A stretch of DNA of 7,558 bases, taken from the NCBI GenBank assembly GCA_900547135.1, contig URFJ01000096.1:1-7558 (forward strand), read 5' to 3'. Position 1 is the first letter of the stretch; every line of letters begins with the position of its first letter. The notes beneath the pieces are model-generated. The model searched no databases and was not told the DNA's origin. It saw nothing but the letters and a program-made list of their open reading frames with translations. Position numbers and translations under genes: made by a program. The stretch comes from an uncultured Eubacteriales bacterium (lineage in GTDB: Bacteria; Bacillota; Clostridia; Christensenellales; CAG-138). Shown here one piece after another: positions 5,734 to 7,558 of this stretch.

Positions 5734-7425
5734 ATGGATAATAAAATTAATCCGGTATGTTCGGTTAAAAACTCGGGAGATGAGATGCGGGGGCAGGCCA
5801 CCGGATTTAATCCCGATAATTATTTCAATAGAACAACTATGAAAGAGCTAGGCAAAACCCCGCTTGTTTCAGTTTTAGTTGTATATAAAGGAGGTGCGCG
5901 TGATTCAGTGCTCTTCAGTGTTGACTCTGTTATAAAACAAGAATACACTCAATGGGAGTTATGTGTTTCCTCTACTTTAGACAACCAAAAAGATCTTGCT
6001 AAAATCAGCAAATTGCCAAACGCTCAATTAATAGTATCTATAGACAACGAGAAAAGCCTAATTAAAGCGGCATTTGATAAATCCAATGGGGAATTGGTAA
6101 TTTTCTTAACCCCTGGCGATATACTGATGCCTAACGCATTGATGGAGCTCGTGAAGGCTATTAACGATAATGGAAACTGCGACCTTACATTTGGTGATGA
6201 AGTTGTCCTTTCGGATGATGGTGAGCACATACCTTTTTTAAAGCCCGGATTCGGAATGGAAACGCTGCTAAGCTATAATAGTATTGGAAGGCCTATGTTG
6301 GTGTCTAGGGGGGTGTATATGTCGTCAGGAGGACTAAAGGGACTCAAGCCAGCCGACGAATACGACTTCGCTTTAAGAGTTGCCGACAATTCGGCCAAAG
6401 TAGTTCATGTTCCAAAAATAATTTTAACACGCGGGAACGCAGAGGAAAAAGCTGACCCTGTATCCGGAAGGAAATACATAGAGAAGATATTGAAGAACAG
6501 GATAAAGTCTGTTTATGTAACATCCGGACTACACCCCGGCAGCTTTAACGCAAGGTTCTCTCAAAGCAGAAAGAAACGGCTATCCATAATTATACCCGTA
6601 CTCAATACATATGAGCCTCTGAGGCGCTGTTTGGAATCTATTGAGGATAATACCGTCTATGATGAATATGAGTTTATAATAGCGGACATGGGCAGCAAAG
6701 ATGTCCATCTTACTAAATATTACTCTATTCTTGATAAAAATAAGGCTGCGCGAATAATACCTTCCGAATCTTTAATTAGCGTGCCTGAAGCGCTCAACGA
6801 GGCAGCCTCTAAAATTCACTCCGATACTCTGCTCTTCATGAGCCCATACTGCGAACTGTTAACACCCGACGCTTTTGAGCTGATCATTGAGCAGGCAACC
6901 CGTGAAGGCATAGGAGCTATAGGCCCAAAGCTTGTAGATAGCCGGGGTAATATTGTCAGCGCTGGAATGGTAATAGGCTTAGGGGGCTGGGCTGACAGCC
7001 CATACAGAGGTCAGCCCGACGGGTTGGGTAGCCAATCAAAGAACCGTTTTATAAACACCCTTAGAAATGTAACCGCGGTAAGCGCATACTGCATGGCAAT
7101 AAATTCTGAAACATTTTTTAATATTGGATGTTTTGATACTACCTTTAAATCAATCGGATATGATACGGAGCTATGCATACGGTTATATAGGCATGGCTAC
7201 CATAGCATATTTACGCCCTTCGCCCGTTTTTTATATAATGGAGATGTTATGAGCTATGAAGACGCGGATAATGACAACCTTGTCAGATGCTATGACGCAT
7301 ATAGAACCATGCTTTCTCATGGCGATCCTTTTTATAATACAAATTATGAGTACTCCTCTTTAATACCGGTTATGACGGGAAATCCGTATCCGGCTATACA
7401 GCTAAACCCCAACTATAAGGAATAG
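5734..7425 (+). CDS. tandem two-domain GT2-type glycosyltransferase with degenerate motifs
   Basis: A 563-residue cytoplasmic protein with no signal peptide or membrane segment. Two GT-A domains: residues 44-235 (opening PLVSVLVVYKGG, with QWELCVSS, FLTPGD at 124-129 and DEYDFALR at 208-215) and 283-540 (opening LSIIIPVLNTYEPLRRCLESI, then GAIGPKLVDSRGNIVSAGMVIG, GCFDTTF, DTELCIRLYRHGY and GDPFYNTN). Order and motifs match tandem family-2 enzymes of O-antigen, rhamnan or other surface glycan synthesis, which transfer sugars from nucleotide donors. In both domains the usual Asp-rich metal motif is altered: the first reads TPGD and the second SPYC. The expected late His-x-Glu-Ser reads YNGDVMS. 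Start choice: ATG 5734 has GGAGA 9 bases upstream; ATG 5785 has GGGAG 5 bases upstream and is also plausible, since the first domain begins at residue 44. The TTG at 5728 is only 3 bases from its SD. Donor and acceptor are unknown; a weak or inactive enzyme is possible. Confidence 0.87.
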   Translation: MDNKINPVCSVKNSGDEMRGQATGFNPDNYFNRTTMKELGKTPLVSVLVVYKGGARDSVLFSVDSVIKQEYTQWELCVSSTLDNQKDLAKISKLPNAQLIVSIDNEKSLIKAAFDKSNGELVIFLTPGDILMPNALMELVKAINDNGNCDLTFGDEVVLSDDGEHIPFLKPGFGMETLLSYNSIGRPMLVSRGVYMSSGGLKGLKPADEYDFALRVADNSAKVVHVPKIILTRGNAEEKADPVSGRKYIEKILKNRIKSVYVTSGLHPGSFNARFSQSRKKRLSIIIPVLNTYEPLRRCLESIEDNTVYDEYEFIIADMGSKDVHLTKYYSILDKNKAARIIPSESLISVPEALNEAASKIHSDTLLFMSPYCELLTPDAFELIIEQATREGIGAIGPKLVDSRGNIVSAGMVIGLGGWADSPYRGQPDGLGSQSKNRFINTLRNVTAVSAYCMAINSETFFNIGCFDTTFKSIGYDTELCIRLYRHGYHSIFTPFARFLYNGDVMSYEDADNDNLVRCYDAYRTMLSHGDPFYNTNYEYSSLIPVMTGNPYPAIQLNPNYKE

Positions 7426-7439
7426 GTCTTTACTAAAAA

Positions 7440-7558
7440 ACCAACAGTTAAACTGATGGTATGCACCAGCCCTAAAAGGGCATAATACAGGCTGAGCCTA
7501 AAGGCTCATTGAACGATTTGCCAACCGCATAGTTTTCACAGGCCGCCGCTAAAGCGGC
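7440..7558. repeat. array of four short hairpins with TAA(A) loops
   Basis: Four small palindromes follow the glycosyltransferase stop: CAGT-TAA-ACTG (7445-7455, extended by ACCA/TGGT around an A-A mismatch to 7440-7460), GCCC-TAAAA-GGGC (7469-7481), GAGCC-TAAA-GGCTC (7494-7507) and GCCGC-TAAA-GCGGC (7545-7558). Stem sequences differ while the TAA(A) loop is kept. Centres lie near 7450, 7475, 7500 and 7551, a step of about 25 bp with one position lacking a clear hairpin. None has a T tract, so none looks like a standard terminator. The last one ends exactly at the window edge, so the array may continue. Confidence 0.55.

Noticed and set aside
5585..5842. 85-residue plus-strand frame overlapping the start of the glycosyltransferase gene
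   Set aside because: No RBS, low-complexity translation, and it overlaps the better supported gene in another frame.
7440..7558. CRISPR array or known riboswitch (c-di-GMP type, T-box) at the right edge
   Set aside because: There is no exact direct repeat with unique spacers, and I could not match the conserved core of a c-di-GMP or T-box RNA.

Overview
This is a chromosomal segment of about 45% GC (estimated by eye) that fits an anaerobic, spore-forming-lineage Clostridia (Firmicutes). The evidence is the set of gene families: an ACT-less SerA-type dehydrogenase, a clostridial-type DegV protein, a compact SOD-like protein, and a secreted SpoIID/LytB protein with SH3b repeats. Strong purine-rich ribosome binding sites and sigma-A-like promoters agree. 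Genus cannot be read from the sequence. No phage, insertion sequence, CRISPR array, tRNA or rRNA is visible.

Layout, left to right. (1) 2-628 (+): C-terminal two thirds of a D-3-phosphoglycerate dehydrogenase-like protein, cut by the window edge and closed by a good intrinsic terminator at 651-677. (2) 860-1702 (+): DegV-family fatty-acid-binding protein with its own near-consensus promoter (765-793) and strong RBS. (3) 1753-2250 (-): compact Cu/Zn superoxide dismutase-like protein, convergent with degV; a hairpin at 1713-1741 lies between them. (4) 2517-5486 (+): 989-residue secreted SpoIID/LytB-type putative peptidoglycan lytic enzyme with seven C-terminal SH3b repeats, driven by an extended -10 promoter and followed by a long hairpin. 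(5) 5734-7425 (+): 563-residue protein with two tandem GT-A (GT2-like) glycosyltransferase domains whose metal-binding motifs look eroded. (6) 7426-7558: non-coding DNA with four short hairpins that share a TAA(A) loop at about 25-bp spacing, running off the window edge.

Each gene appears to be its own transcription unit, so this is not one operon. The loose theme of the right half is the cell envelope: the SpoIID/SH3b protein probably binds and cleaves peptidoglycan outside the membrane, and the tandem glycosyltransferase resembles enzymes that build surface polysaccharide or glycosylate surface proteins. DegV links to fatty acid uptake for membrane lipids. The SOD-like protein suggests handling of superoxide in an otherwise anaerobic cell.

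No clearly new multi-gene system is visible. The best leads are the hairpin array at the right edge, the glycosyltransferase with altered catalytic motifs, and the compact leaderless SOD.
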